Below, one piece after another: positions 7,149 through 15,037 of a stretch of DNA of 32,460 bases. Numbering within the stretch: the first letter of the stretch is position 1; every line of letters begins with the position of its first letter. The notes under the pieces are model-generated. The model was not told the origin of the DNA. It did not search any database and saw nothing but the letters and a program-made list of their open reading frames with translations. A program made the position numbers and the translations under genes. This stretch comes from Shewanella sairae (lineage in GTDB: Bacteria; Pseudomonadota; Gammaproteobacteria; Enterobacterales; Shewanellaceae), in assembly GCF_023283535.1 (NCBI RefSeq), contig NZ_JAKILT010000059.1, forward strand, positions 1-32,460. Reading direction: 5' to 3'.

Positions 7149-7532
7149 TTGAGCAAGGTTTTAGCACGTCGTGGCCGATGGTCAGCCTATAAATTGGTTT
7201 TACTACAGGCAGCGATGGCTGGATGTGTTTCAATTTTCTTTTTTGCTATGTGGGGGGGGCCGTATGGCTTATCTGCTTTGGCAGGTGGTGTCATTGCAGT
7301 ACTCCCTAATTTTGTATTCGCAACCCTAGCTTTTTCCCATGCGGGAGCACAGGCATCAGGAAAAGTCGTAAGATCTTTTTTTCTGGGGGAAGCGGTAAAG
7401 TTGCTGTTAACCATTGTGTTGTTTTCACTTGCATTTGGTTTGATGAAATCGTCATTTATGCCGTTATTCATCAGTTACTTGCTTGTGTTAATTGTACCTT
7501 GGACAGCCCCTTTATATTTCAAACAAAATTAA
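7149..7532 (+). CDS. atpI: AtpI, ATP synthase assembly protein I
   Basis: This 127-residue membrane protein has four hydrophobic segments. AtpI is the accessory first gene of many atp operons and helps assemble the c-ring. The family pattern GLSALAGGVIAVLPNFVFA (about 41-59) and FLGEAVKLLLTIVLF (about 78-92) is clear. The start is TTG at 7149, preceded by GCGGAG; a weak start codon is common for atpI. The coding sequence contains an uninterrupted run of eight G residues (7252-7259), encoding Trp-Gly-Gly. The stop is 12 bases before the likely atpB start. Confidence 0.92.
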   Translation: MSKVLARRGRWSAYKLVLLQAAMAGCVSIFFFAMWGGPYGLSALAGGVIAVLPNFVFATLAFSHAGAQASGKVVRSFFLGEAVKLLLTIVLFSLAFGLMKSSFMPLFISYLLVLIVPWTAPLYFKQN

Positions 7533-7544
7533 GTGAGATTAATC

Positions 7545-8375
7545 ATGGCGACAACTGGGGATGACACGTTAACTATAACGGCTTCCGACTATATCCAGCA
7601 TCACCTGACTAATGCGAAAATGTGTTCCGCTGATGGCGGGATTGCTTTTAACTATGCATGTCAAGATGCTGGATTTTGGACTTGGCACATTGACTCACTT
7701 TTGTTTTCAGTTGGTCTAGGTGTTCTATTTTTGTGGTTATTCTACAAAGTAGGACAAAAGGCAACTATTGGCGTTCCAGGCAAGCTTCAATGTTTTGTTG
7801 AAATGTGCGTGGAAGGTGTTGATAAAATTGTAAAAGACTCATTCCATGGGAAAAATGCAGTTATCGCACCATTAGGTCTAACTATTTTCGTCTGGGTTTT
7901 CCTGATGAACTTAATGGACTTGATCCCAGTTGACTTTGTACCTGAGGCCGCAAACAGATTATTAGGCGTACCTTACCTAAAGATTGTACCTACAACTGAC
8001 TTGAACGTTACTTTGGGCTTAGCTCTAAGTGTATTCGCGTTAATTGTTTTTTACAGTATCAAGGTAAAGGGTATTGGTGGGTTCACTAAAGAACTTACTA
8101 TGCAGCCTTTCAATCACTGGGCACTAATTCCAATCAACTTTGTTTTGGAAACAGTAACCTTGGTTGCGAAGCCGATTTCATTATCGCTTCGTCTGTTTGG
8201 TAACCTGTATGCAGGTGAGTTGATCTTTATTCTGATAGCACTGATGCCTTGGTGGGCTCAGTTTGCATTATCAGTGCCTTGGGCCATTTTCCATATTTTG
8301 GTAATTGTGCTTCAGGCGTTTATCTTCATGATGCTTACGATTGTATATCTAAGCATGGCACATGAAGACCATTAG
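7545..8375 (+). CDS. atpB: AtpB, ATP synthase Fo subunit a
   Basis: Subunit a forms the two proton half-channels beside the c-ring. The essential arginine is in SLSLRLFGNLYAGELI, at residue 216 counted from this start (Arg210 in E. coli). QPFNHWALIPINFVLE precedes it, and LQAFIFMMLTIVYLSMAHE is the conserved last helix. A longer frame begins at GTG 7533, right after the atpI stop. I prefer ATG 7545 because AAGTGAG is well placed for it and the N terminus then reads MATTGDD, as expected. That gives 276 residues. Confidence 0.97.
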   Translation: MATTGDDTLTITASDYIQHHLTNAKMCSADGGIAFNYACQDAGFWTWHIDSLLFSVGLGVLFLWLFYKVGQKATIGVPGKLQCFVEMCVEGVDKIVKDSFHGKNAVIAPLGLTIFVWVFLMNLMDLIPVDFVPEAANRLLGVPYLKIVPTTDLNVTLGLALSVFALIVFYSIKVKGIGGFTKELTMQPFNHWALIPINFVLETVTLVAKPISLSLRLFGNLYAGELIFILIALMPWWAQFALSVPWAIFHILVIVLQAFIFMMLTIVYLSMAHEDH

Positions 8376-8407
8376 TTTATTAAAATTAGATACTTATCGG
8401 AGATAAA

Positions 8408-8665
8408 ATGGAAACTGTAATTAGCTTTACAGCAATCGCTGTTGCAATTATGATCGGCTTAGCAGCGCTAGGTACTGGTATTGGCTTTGCTATTCTAGGT
8501 GGTAAATTCCTAGAAGCTTCTGCTCGTCAACCAGAGCTTGCTCCTGCACTTCAAACTAAAATGTTCATCGTAGCTGGTCTACTTGATGCGATCTCAATGA
8601 TTGCAGTTGGTGTTGCTTTATTCTTCGTATTCGCTAACCCGTTCTTAGGTCAATTGGCAGGCTAA
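8408..8665 (+). CDS. atpE: AtpE, ATP synthase Fo subunit c
   Basis: This 85-residue two-helix hairpin proteolipid forms the rotating c-ring. The polar loop is ASARQPELAP (residues 37-46). The proton-carrying carboxylate is Asp60 in AGLLDAISMI. Residues around the site lack the Gln and Glu-Ser pattern of sodium-coupled c subunits, so proton coupling is inferred. The first helix has the usual glycine-rich ALGTGIGFAILGG. A GGAG ribosome site precedes the ATG, fitting the high expression needed for a multicopy subunit. Confidence 0.98.
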   Translation: METVISFTAIAVAIMIGLAALGTGIGFAILGGKFLEASARQPELAPALQTKMFIVAGLLDAISMIAVGVALFFVFANPFLGQLAG

Positions 8666-8692
8666 TCGTCCCCCTTAGAAGGAGTTGTCGTT

Positions 8693-9163
8693 ATGAGTAT
8701 TAACGCTACCCTGCTAGGCCAAGCGATTTCTTTTCTTCTCTTTGTGTGGTTTTGCATGAAGTTTGTATGGCCGCCATTGATGAACGCTATCGAAGAACGC
8801 CAGAAGAAAATTGCTGATGGGCTAGCTGATGCAGGACGTGCTGCAAAAGATTTAGAGCTAGCTCAGGTGAAAGCCACAGAGCAGCTGAAAGACGCTAAAG
8901 CAACAGCAAACGAAATTATTGAGCAAGCAAATAAACGCAAAGCTCAAATCGTTGATGAAGCAAAAATTGAAGCTGATACCGAGCGTGCGAAAATCATCGC
9001 TCAGGGACATGCTGAAATTGAAAACGAACGTAATCGCGTGAAAGAAGATCTACGTAAGCAAGTAGCTGTATTAGCTATTGCTGGCGCTGAGAAAATTCTT
9101 GAACGTTCGATTGATGAAGCCGCACACAGTGACATAGTTAATAAACTTGTTGCTGAACTTTAA
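8693..9163 (+). CDS. atpF: AtpF, ATP synthase Fo subunit b
   Basis: This 156-residue subunit (same length as E. coli) forms the dimeric peripheral stalk. It has one N-terminal membrane helix (about residues 5-26) followed by a long charged coiled coil rich in Ala, Glu, Lys and Gln. IEERQKKIADGLADAGRA (about 33-50) is the family-typical start of the stalk. The C-terminal segment binds the delta subunit. AAGGAGT precedes the start; the next gene follows after 16 bases. Confidence 0.97.
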   Translation: MSINATLLGQAISFLLFVWFCMKFVWPPLMNAIEERQKKIADGLADAGRAAKDLELAQVKATEQLKDAKATANEIIEQANKRKAQIVDEAKIEADTERAKIIAQGHAEIENERNRVKEDLRKQVAVLAIAGAEKILERSIDEAAHSDIVNKLVAEL

Positions 9164-9179
9164 ATAAGGAGCTTGAGTT

Positions 9180-9713
9180 ATGGCTGAAATAACCACCATC
9201 GCTCGTCCTTACGCAAAGGCAGCTTTTGAGTTCGCTCTTGAACAGAAAGCAGTAGAAAGTTGGGCAGAAATGCTTAACTTTGCCGCATTAGTTAGTGAAA
9301 ACGAAGCTATGCAGCCATTACTGTCTGGCGCTATGGCCAGCAATAAGCTTGCAGAACTCTTTATTGGAGTTTGTGGCGAGCAAATCAACGAGCAAGCTCA
9401 GAACCTGTTAAAGGTAATGGCTGAAAACGGTCGTTTAGTTGCGCTACCTGCTGTTGCTCAACAATTTGTTGAGATGCAACGTGAGTACGCGAAAGAAGTT
9501 GAAGCGCAAATCGTTTCAGCTACTGAGCTAAACTCAGAGCAACTACAAGAGCTGAGCGCTTCTCTAGAGAAACGTCTAGCACGCAAAGTTAAGCTGAATT
9601 GCAGCATAGATACCAGCCTTATTGCTGGTGTAATTATCACGGCAGGAGACTTAGTCATTGATGGCTCGGTCCGCGGAAAAATTTCGCGTCTGTCTGATAC
9701 GCTGCAGTCGTAA
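9180..9713 (+). CDS. atpH: AtpH, ATP synthase F1 subunit delta
   Basis: This 177-residue subunit (same length as E. coli) sits on top of F1 and joins it to the b stalk. The N-terminal helical domain begins with TIARPYAKAAFEFALEQ (residues 6-22), and the C terminus has the conserved GVIITAGDLVIDGSVRGKI (about 150-168). AAGGAG precedes the ATG. The stop is 14 bases before the chosen atpA start. Confidence 0.97.
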   Translation: MAEITTIARPYAKAAFEFALEQKAVESWAEMLNFAALVSENEAMQPLLSGAMASNKLAELFIGVCGEQINEQAQNLLKVMAENGRLVALPAVAQQFVEMQREYAKEVEAQIVSATELNSEQLQELSASLEKRLARKVKLNCSIDTSLIAGVIITAGDLVIDGSVRGKISRLSDTLQS

Positions 9714-9727
9714 TTGGGAGTTTGAGC

Positions 9728-11269
9728 ATGCAACTGAATTCCACTGAAATCAGCGATCTGATTAAACAGCGGATCGAGCAGTTCGAAGTCGTTAGTGAAG
9801 CTCGCAACGAAGGTACTATCGTTGCAGTAAGTGACGGCATCATCCGCATCCATGGCCTAGCCGACGTGATGCAGGGTGAAATGATCGAGCTGCCTGGCAA
9901 CCGTTTTGCAATCGCGTTGAACTTAGAACGTGATTCTGTCGGTGCCGTAGTAATGGGCCCTTATGCCACTTTGGCAGAAGGCGACAAAGTTAAAACAACA
10001 GGCCGTATTTTGGAAGTACCTGTTGGCCGTGGTCTATTAGGCCGCGTAGTCAACACGCTAGGTGAACCAATTGACGGTAAAGGACCTATCGATAGCGATG
10101 GTTTCTCTCCTGTTGAAGTAATTGCACCTGGTGTAATTGAGCGTAAATCAGTAGATCAGCCAGTGCAAACTGGTTATAAAGCTGTTGACTCTATGATCCC
10201 AATCGGTCGTGGACAACGTGAATTGATCATTGGTGACCGCCAGATCGGTAAAACCGCTCTAGCGATTGACGCGATTATCAACCAAAAAGATTCTGGCATT
10301 AAGTGTGTATACGTAGCGGTAGGCCAAAAGGCTTCTACCATCGCTAACGTGGTACGCAAGCTAGAAGAGCACGGCGCTTTGGCGAACACCATTGTTGTTG
10401 TTGCGACAGCTTCTGAAGCTGCTGCACTACAATACTTGGCTCCATACTCTGGTTGTACAATGGGTGAATACTTCCGCGACCGCGGTGAAGACTCACTAAT
10501 CGTATATGATGATTTGTCTAAGCAAGCAGTTGCTTACCGTCAAATTTCATTGCTTCTTAAGCGTCCACCAGGACGTGAAGCATACCCAGGTGATGTATTC
10601 TATCTTCACTCTCGTCTGTTGGAACGTGCTTCACGTGTTAACGCCGAGTATGTTGAGAAGTTCACTAAAGGTGAAGTTAAAGGCCAAACTGGTTCTTTGA
10701 CTGCTCTACCAATTATTGAAACTCAAGCTGGTGACGTTTCTGCATTCGTACCGACTAACGTAATTTCGATTACCGATGGTCAGATCTTCCTTGAAACAGA
10801 CCTATTTAACTCTGGCTTACGTCCAGCTGTTAACCCTGGTATCTCAGTTTCTCGTGTTGGTGGTGCAGCGCAGACTAAGATCATCAAGAAACTGTCTGGT
10901 GGTATCCGTACCGCACTTGCACAGTATCGAGAGCTTGCAGCGTTCTCACAGTTTGCATCTGACTTAGATGATGCAACTCGTGCTCAGCTTGAGCATGGTG
11001 AGCGTGTTACCGAACTAATGAAGCAAAAGCAATATGCTCCAATGAGTATCGCTGATCAGTCTGTGTCTATTTTCGCAGCTGAAAAAGGTTACTTGAAGAG
11101 CGTTGAGCTAAGCAAAGTTGGTAACTTCGAAGCGTCTCTGCTCTCTTTCATGAACAGTGAACATGCTGACCTAATGAAGACCATCAACGATACTGGCGAT
11201 TATAACGCTGACATCGAAGGTGAGTTGAAGGCTAGCTTGGACAAGTTCGTAGAAACCCAAACCTGGTAA
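9728..11269 (+). CDS. atpA: AtpA, ATP synthase F1 subunit alpha
   Basis: This 513-residue non-catalytic nucleotide-binding subunit alternates with beta in the F1 hexamer. The P-loop GDRQIGKT is at residues 169-176, exactly as in E. coli. The conserved RPPGREAYPGDVFYLHSRLL and the signature PAVNPGISVSRVGG follow. The frame can be extended to a TTG at 9722. The ATG at 9728 is preferred: GGGAG (9716-9720) is seven bases before it, and the product then begins MQLNSTEISDLI as in E. coli. A hairpin follows in the 48-base gap before atpG. Confidence 0.98.
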   Translation: MQLNSTEISDLIKQRIEQFEVVSEARNEGTIVAVSDGIIRIHGLADVMQGEMIELPGNRFAIALNLERDSVGAVVMGPYATLAEGDKVKTTGRILEVPVGRGLLGRVVNTLGEPIDGKGPIDSDGFSPVEVIAPGVIERKSVDQPVQTGYKAVDSMIPIGRGQRELIIGDRQIGKTALAIDAIINQKDSGIKCVYVAVGQKASTIANVVRKLEEHGALANTIVVVATASEAAALQYLAPYSGCTMGEYFRDRGEDSLIVYDDLSKQAVAYRQISLLLKRPPGREAYPGDVFYLHSRLLERASRVNAEYVEKFTKGEVKGQTGSLTALPIIETQAGDVSAFVPTNVISITDGQIFLETDLFNSGLRPAVNPGISVSRVGGAAQTKIIKKLSGGIRTALAQYRELAAFSQFASDLDDATRAQLEHGERVTELMKQKQYAPMSIADQSVSIFAAEKGYLKSVELSKVGNFEASLLSFMNSEHADLMKTINDTGDYNADIEGELKASLDKFVETQTW

Positions 11270-11275
11270 ATTTTA

Positions 11276-11294
11276 GAGGTGCCTCTGGCACCTC
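11276..11294 (+). other. Intercistronic hairpin between atpA and atpG
   Basis: GAGGTGCC and GGCACCTC form a perfect 8-bp stem with a three-base loop, starting six bases after the atpA stop. There is no T run, so it is not a normal terminator. It may protect the upstream mRNA end or lower expression of downstream genes relative to atpA. Confidence 0.55.
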
Positions 11295-11317
11295 AGGTCC
11301 AGAATTGGAGAGTAAAG

Positions 11318-12178
11318 ATGGCCAACGCTAAAGAGATTAAAACCAAGATCGCGAGTGTTCAAAACACTCAGAAGATCACGTCTGCAATGGAAATGGTTGC
11401 CGCGAGCAAAATGCGTAAAGCACAAGATCGCATGGCAGCTAGTCGTCCATATGCAGAAAATATGCGTAAGGTGATCGGTCACGTGGCGCAAGGTTCTCTC
11501 GAATATAAGCATCCATATTTGGAAGTGCGAGAAGCTAAGCGTGTTGGTTACATTGTTGTGTCAACCGACCGTGGTCTTTGTGGTGGTCTGAACGTCAACC
11601 TTTTCAAGAAGGTTGTCGCAGACGTGAAGAAACAGCGTGAAGCTGGTGCAGAAGTTGAATTCTGTACAATTGGTGCACGTAGTGCCCAGTTCTTCAATAG
11701 CTTTGGCGGACAAGTATCTGCTTCTGCTTCAGGTTTAGGCGATGCTCCAAAGCTAGCCGACTTGATCGGAACTGTACGTGTGATGCTAGAAGCATACAAC
11801 GAAGGCAAGCTGGACCGTTTGTACGTAGTATTTAACAAGTTTGTAAATACTATGACTCAAACCCCGGTGATCGAGCAGCTGCTACCTTTGCCTAAGTCAG
11901 AAGAAGATGAGTTTACTCATCAGTGGGATTACATCTACGAGCCAGATCCAAAGTTATTGTTAGATACTTTGTTGGTTCGCTTTGTGGAATCTCAAGTTTA
12001 TCAAGGTGTTGTTGAAAACATCGCATCTGAGCAAGCAGCCCGTATGGTTGCTATGAAAGCTGCGACAGACAACGCTGGTGAACTTATCGGTGACTTGCAG
12101 TTGGTCTATAACAAAGCCCGTCAGGCTGCGATTACGCAAGAACTTTCGGAAATTGTTTCAGGTGCTGCCGCCGTTTAG
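11318..12178 (+). CDS. atpG: AtpG, ATP synthase F1 subunit gamma
   Basis: This 286-residue central rotor shaft couples c-ring rotation to catalysis. The N-terminal helix begins MANAKEIKTKIASVQNTQKI and has the conserved KITSAMEMVAASKMRKAQ. STDRGLCGGLNVNLFKK (about 76-92) and the C-terminal YNKARQAAITQELSEIVSGA are family signatures. An in-frame start exists at GTG 11279, which would add 13 residues. The ATG at 11318 is chosen because GGAGAG is just upstream and the N terminus aligns with known AtpG proteins; the hairpin 11276-11294 would overlap the alternative start. Confidence 0.98.
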   Translation: MANAKEIKTKIASVQNTQKITSAMEMVAASKMRKAQDRMAASRPYAENMRKVIGHVAQGSLEYKHPYLEVREAKRVGYIVVSTDRGLCGGLNVNLFKKVVADVKKQREAGAEVEFCTIGARSAQFFNSFGGQVSASASGLGDAPKLADLIGTVRVMLEAYNEGKLDRLYVVFNKFVNTMTQTPVIEQLLPLPKSEEDEFTHQWDYIYEPDPKLLLDTLLVRFVESQVYQGVVENIASEQAARMVAMKAATDNAGELIGDLQLVYNKARQAAITQELSEIVSGAAAV

Positions 12179-12213
12179 GCTAGGTAACGAATACAAGTTT
12201 TAGAGGATTAATC

Positions 12214-13590
12214 ATGAGCACAGGTACTGTTGTCCAAGTAATTGGCGCGGTTGTGGACGTAGAGTTTCCACATGATGCCGTACCTCAGGTATATGACGCT
12301 CTAGAGATCAAAAGTGAAGGCTTGGTGCTGGAAGTTCAGCAGCAACTTGGTGGTGGTGTAGTTCGTACCATCGCTATGGGTTCTTCAGATGGTCTGCGTC
12401 GTGGCCTAGAGGTTGTAAACTCTGGTTCACCAATTACTGTTCCGGTTGGGTCTGCGACCCTAGGCCGTATTATGAACGTATTGGGTGAGCCTGTTGATGA
12501 AGCGGGCCCTATCGGTGAAGAAGATCGCTATGTGATCCACCGTGAAGCTCCTTCATACGAAGATCAGTCAAACACAACTGAACTTTTAGAGACTGGTATC
12601 AAGGTTATCGACCTTGTATGTCCATTCGCTAAGGGTGGTAAAGTTGGTCTGTTTGGTGGTGCTGGTGTTGGTAAGACCGTTAACATGATGGAACTTATTA
12701 ACAACATCGCTAAAGCACACTCAGGTTTATCAGTTTTCGCTGGTGTAGGTGAGCGTACTCGTGAGGGTAACGACTTCTACTACGAGATGGAAGATTCTGG
12801 CGTTCTAGATAAAGTGGCCATGGTATATGGTCAGATGAACGAGCCTCCAGGAAACCGTCTACGTGTGGCACTGACTGGTCTAACTATGGCTGAGAAGTTC
12901 CGTGACGAAGGTAAAGACGTTCTTTTCTTCGTAGATAACATCTATCGTTACACCTTGGCGGGTACTGAAGTATCTGCACTGCTAGGCCGTATGCCATCAG
13001 CAGTAGGTTACCAGCCAACATTGGCTGAAGAGATGGGGGTTCTTCAGGAGCGTATTACATCGACTAAGACAGGGTCTATTACTTCTGTTCAAGCCGTATA
13101 CGTACCTGCGGATGACTTAACGGATCCATCACCAGCTACAACCTTCGCTCACTTAGATGCGACTGTTGTATTGTCTCGTAACATTGCTTCGCTAGGTATT
13201 TACCCAGCGGTTGACCCATTGGATTCGACTTCACGTCAGCTAGATCCACAGGTTGTTGGCCAAGAGCATTACGATGTTGCTAACGGTGTTCAAACCGTAC
13301 TTCAGCGCTACAAAGAGCTGAAAGATATCATTGCGATCCTAGGTATGGATGAATTATCTGATGAAGATAAGACAACTGTATTCCGTGCTCGTAAGATTGA
13401 AAAATATCTTTCACAGCCATTCTTCGTAGCAGAAGTATTCACCGGTTCTCCAGGTAAGTACGTTTCTCTTAAAGACACAATTCGTGGCTTCAAGGGCATT
13501 CTAGATGGTGAGTTCGATCACCTTCCAGAGCAAGCGTTCTACATGGTTGGTTCAATCGACGAAGCCGTTGAGAAAGCTAACAAAAAATAA
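12214..13590 (+). CDS. atpD: AtpD, ATP synthase F1 subunit beta (catalytic)
   Basis: This 458-residue subunit carries the catalytic sites for ATP synthesis. The P-loop GGAGVGKT is at residues 148-155. The catalytic Glu-Arg pair is in GVGERTREGND (about 178-188), and the signature PAVDPLDSTS is near 331-340. MVYGQMNEPPGNRLRVALTG is present in full. Its start has AGAGGATTA upstream, 35 bases after atpG. Confidence 0.98.
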   Translation: MSTGTVVQVIGAVVDVEFPHDAVPQVYDALEIKSEGLVLEVQQQLGGGVVRTIAMGSSDGLRRGLEVVNSGSPITVPVGSATLGRIMNVLGEPVDEAGPIGEEDRYVIHREAPSYEDQSNTTELLETGIKVIDLVCPFAKGGKVGLFGGAGVGKTVNMMELINNIAKAHSGLSVFAGVGERTREGNDFYYEMEDSGVLDKVAMVYGQMNEPPGNRLRVALTGLTMAEKFRDEGKDVLFFVDNIYRYTLAGTEVSALLGRMPSAVGYQPTLAEEMGVLQERITSTKTGSITSVQAVYVPADDLTDPSPATTFAHLDATVVLSRNIASLGIYPAVDPLDSTSRQLDPQVVGQEHYDVANGVQTVLQRYKELKDIIAILGMDELSDEDKTTVFRARKIEKYLSQPFFVAEVFTGSPGKYVSLKDTIRGFKGILDGEFDHLPEQAFYMVGSIDEAVEKANKK

Positions 13591-13621
13591 CTAAATCTTT
13601 GATTTAGTTTAAGGAGAACGG

Positions 13622-14050
13622 ATGGCAGCCATGACAGTACAGCTTGATATGGTAAGTGCAGAGAATCATATCTTTTCTGGTCGCGTAGCTCAGCTACAAG
13701 TATCAGGAACAGAGGGTGAGTTAGGTATTATGCCTGGTCACGCGGCTCTGCTTACAAGTATCAAGCCTGGCATGGCGCGCATCGTCAAGCAAGATGGAAG
13801 CGAAGAAGTGTTTTACCTTTCGGGTGGTATCCTGGAAGTACAACCTTCTTCAATTTCAGTATTGGCTGACGTCGTTATGCGTGCCGATGAGATTGACGAG
13901 CAAGCAGCTGCAGAAGCTAAGAGCCGTGCCGAAGCCTCAATGGCCGGTGCTGGTGCTGACTTCAACTATGCAGCAGCAGCGGTTGAGCTAGCTCAAGCAG
14001 TTGCTCAGCTACGCGTTGTCGAGACCATCAAGAAGAACATTGCCAGATAA
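13622..14050 (+). CDS. atpC: AtpC, ATP synthase F1 subunit epsilon
   Basis: This 142-residue rotor subunit can inhibit ATP hydrolysis through its C-terminal helices. The N-terminal beta sandwich contains GTEGELGIMPGHAALLTSIK (about 29-48) and YLSGGILEVQPSSISVLAD. The C-terminal helical hairpin is Ala/Glu-rich. An AAGGAG ribosome site precedes ATG 13622; a second in-frame ATG at 13631 gives an N terminus three residues shorter. Last gene of the atp operon, followed by a strong terminator. Confidence 0.97.
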   Translation: MAAMTVQLDMVSAENHIFSGRVAQLQVSGTEGELGIMPGHAALLTSIKPGMARIVKQDGSEEVFYLSGGILEVQPSSISVLADVVMRADEIDEQAAAEAKSRAEASMAGAGADFNYAAAAVELAQAVAQLRVVETIKKNIAR

Positions 14051-14065
14051 GGTTATTGTTTGATG

Positions 14066-14093
14066 AAAAAAAGCGCCCTAGGGCGCTTTTTTT
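14066..14093. terminator. Intrinsic terminator of the atp operon
   Basis: A perfect 13-bp stem (AAAAAAAGCGCCC with GGGCGCTTTTTTT) around a TA turn, starting 16 bases after the atpC stop. It works in either direction by sequence. Confidence 0.95.
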
Positions 14094-14115
14094 GTTTTAA
14101 AGAAGGTTAAAAGCA

Positions 14116-14164
14116 GGTTCTAGGAAAAGCCAAGAAAGGTCCTAGGTGCTAGGAAAAGCAAAGA
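14116..14164 (+). repeat. Two direct copies of a 20-bp repeat
   Basis: GGTTCTAGGAAAAGCCAAGA (14116-14135) and GGTGCTAGGAAAAGCAAAGA (14145-14164) differ at two positions and start 29 bases apart. Downstream GC-rich palindromes may belong to the same dispersed element. I do not recognise the family. Confidence 0.7.
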
Positions 14165-14227
14165 CGAACGGCCTGCGGCCTAGGGAACGTGACAGGGTCA
14201 CTTACGGAAAAAACGCAAGAATTTGAT

Positions 14228-14252
14228 TTGTAGGCCGGGCTTTAGCCCGTCA
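14228..14252 (+). repeat. REP-like palindrome, forward copy
   Basis: It starts TTGTAGG, continues with the hairpin CGGGCTTTAGCCCG, and ends TCA. The GTAG foot followed by a GC-rich hairpin is the hallmark of REP sequences mobilised by REP-associated tyrosine transposases. An inverted relative lies at 14367-14391. Confidence 0.75.
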
Positions 14253-14366
14253 ATTAAAGTGAATTAACGTTTGTTGGAAAAGTAGAGAAATATTAATAAT
14301 ATCAATCCGTATAGGAGCCAGATGCTAGAATTAGATAGATAAAACTCGACTCTGGTCTATCAAAAA

Positions 14367-14391
14367 TGACGGCATAAATGCCGACCTACAA
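14367..14391 (-). repeat. REP-like palindrome, inverted copy
   Basis: On the minus strand it starts TTGTAGG, then has the hairpin CGGCATTTATGCCG, and ends TCA. It shares foot and tail with the copy at 14228-14252, but the stem bases differ, with compensating changes on both arms. The two copies are about 115 bases apart in opposite orientation, as in a BIME. Confidence 0.75.
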
Positions 14392-14532
14392 TTTATGAGG
14401 TTTCTGCTTTTCCGTCTTAGTTCTAATTCAGTTTCAGCCGTCTCAGCCTATCCCCACCCCGTCTTTGCTAATATCTAGATTTATCTTTGAACGTGATCTA
14501 AGTAAGACCCCTTGGCTCATTTGAGTGTTACC

Positions 14533-14556
14533 CTCCGGCATTCATTTATGCCAGAG
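14533..14556 (+). promoter_or_regulatory. Hairpin covering the ribosome-site region of the DsrE-like gene
   Basis: CTCCGGCAT pairs with ATGCCAGAG (one mismatch) around a six-base loop and ends eight bases before the ATG at 14565. The only purine-rich candidate for a ribosome site, AGAG, is in the right arm. It may also be a decayed REP copy. Confidence 0.4.
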
Positions 14557-14564
14557 ATTCCCCT

Positions 14565-14921
14565 ATGCAACACGTACTGATAATCGTGAATGACGCGCCT
14601 TATGGCTCAGAAAAGCTGTTTAATGCACTTCGTTTAGCCATACAACTCAATGAACAAGATTACTCACCGGTCAGGGTTAGTTTGTTTTTGTTATCTGATG
14701 CGATAACAGCAGTATTACCTAAGCAACACCCTGTCGAGGGTTATAGTATTCAACAGATGTTAGAGATTGCAATTGCGCAGAAAACCCAAGTGAAGTTCTG
14801 CGGCTCATGTATGCATGCTCGTGGCTTAACTGATCTGACGGTGATAGACGGTTGTGAAATCGCGACTATGGATGACCTTGCGCAGTGGGTGCTGGTTGCC
14901 GATAAAACCATTACCTTCTAA
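14565..14921 (+). CDS. DsrE/DsrF-like (YchN-type) small protein
   Basis: This 118-residue protein has the DsrE-like alpha/beta fold pattern. An N-terminal strand with NDAPYGSEKLFNALRLAIQL (residues 9-28) is the family's nucleotide-like loop, followed by VSLFLLSDAITAVLP. A Cys-X-X-Cys pair is in VKFCGSCMHARGL (about 77-89). The Cys in this position corresponds to the active region of sulfur-relay relatives, but many DsrE-like proteins have no known reaction. No partner sulfur-transfer gene is nearby. It stands alone between atpC and glmU. The start has no strong Shine-Dalgarno sequence and is preceded by a hairpin. Confidence 0.85.
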   Translation: MQHVLIIVNDAPYGSEKLFNALRLAIQLNEQDYSPVRVSLFLLSDAITAVLPKQHPVEGYSIQQMLEIAIAQKTQVKFCGSCMHARGLTDLTVIDGCEIATMDDLAQWVLVADKTITF

Positions 14922-15037
14922 TAAAGTGCAGTGAGTCGCTTTTAATCACTGTATAGCTTAAAATCGGTAATTATTAAAGACCTTATTTTTAGCTTAACTA
15001 TTCGCTAGCTCAAGCATTAGCTCAAGGATATAAACCA

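Larger units (their letters stand above)
14094..14564. other. Repeat-rich non-coding region after the atp operon
   Basis: About 470 bases without a convincing gene. In order it holds a 20-bp direct repeat (14116-14164), a GC-rich palindrome GGCCTGCGGCC (14170-14180), the short palindrome GTGACaggGTCAC (14189-14201), two REP-like elements in opposite orientation (14228-14252, 14367-14391) and a hairpin in front of the dsrE-like gene. The dsrE-like and glmU promoters must also lie here or just after it. Confidence 0.7.

Noticed and set aside
7030..7233. Minus-strand 67-codon frame over the atp promoter and atpI start
   Set aside because: It overlaps the atp promoter and atpI coding sequence and has no support as a gene.
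7533..7544. GTG start extending atpB by four codons
   Set aside because: It lies directly after the atpI stop without a ribosome site; ATG 7545 has AAGTGAG upstream and the expected N terminus.
10631..10640. TTCACGTG in atpA as a possible parS site
   Set aside because: TGCTTCACGTGTTAAC matches only 11 of 16 positions of the parS consensus and lacks the right half.
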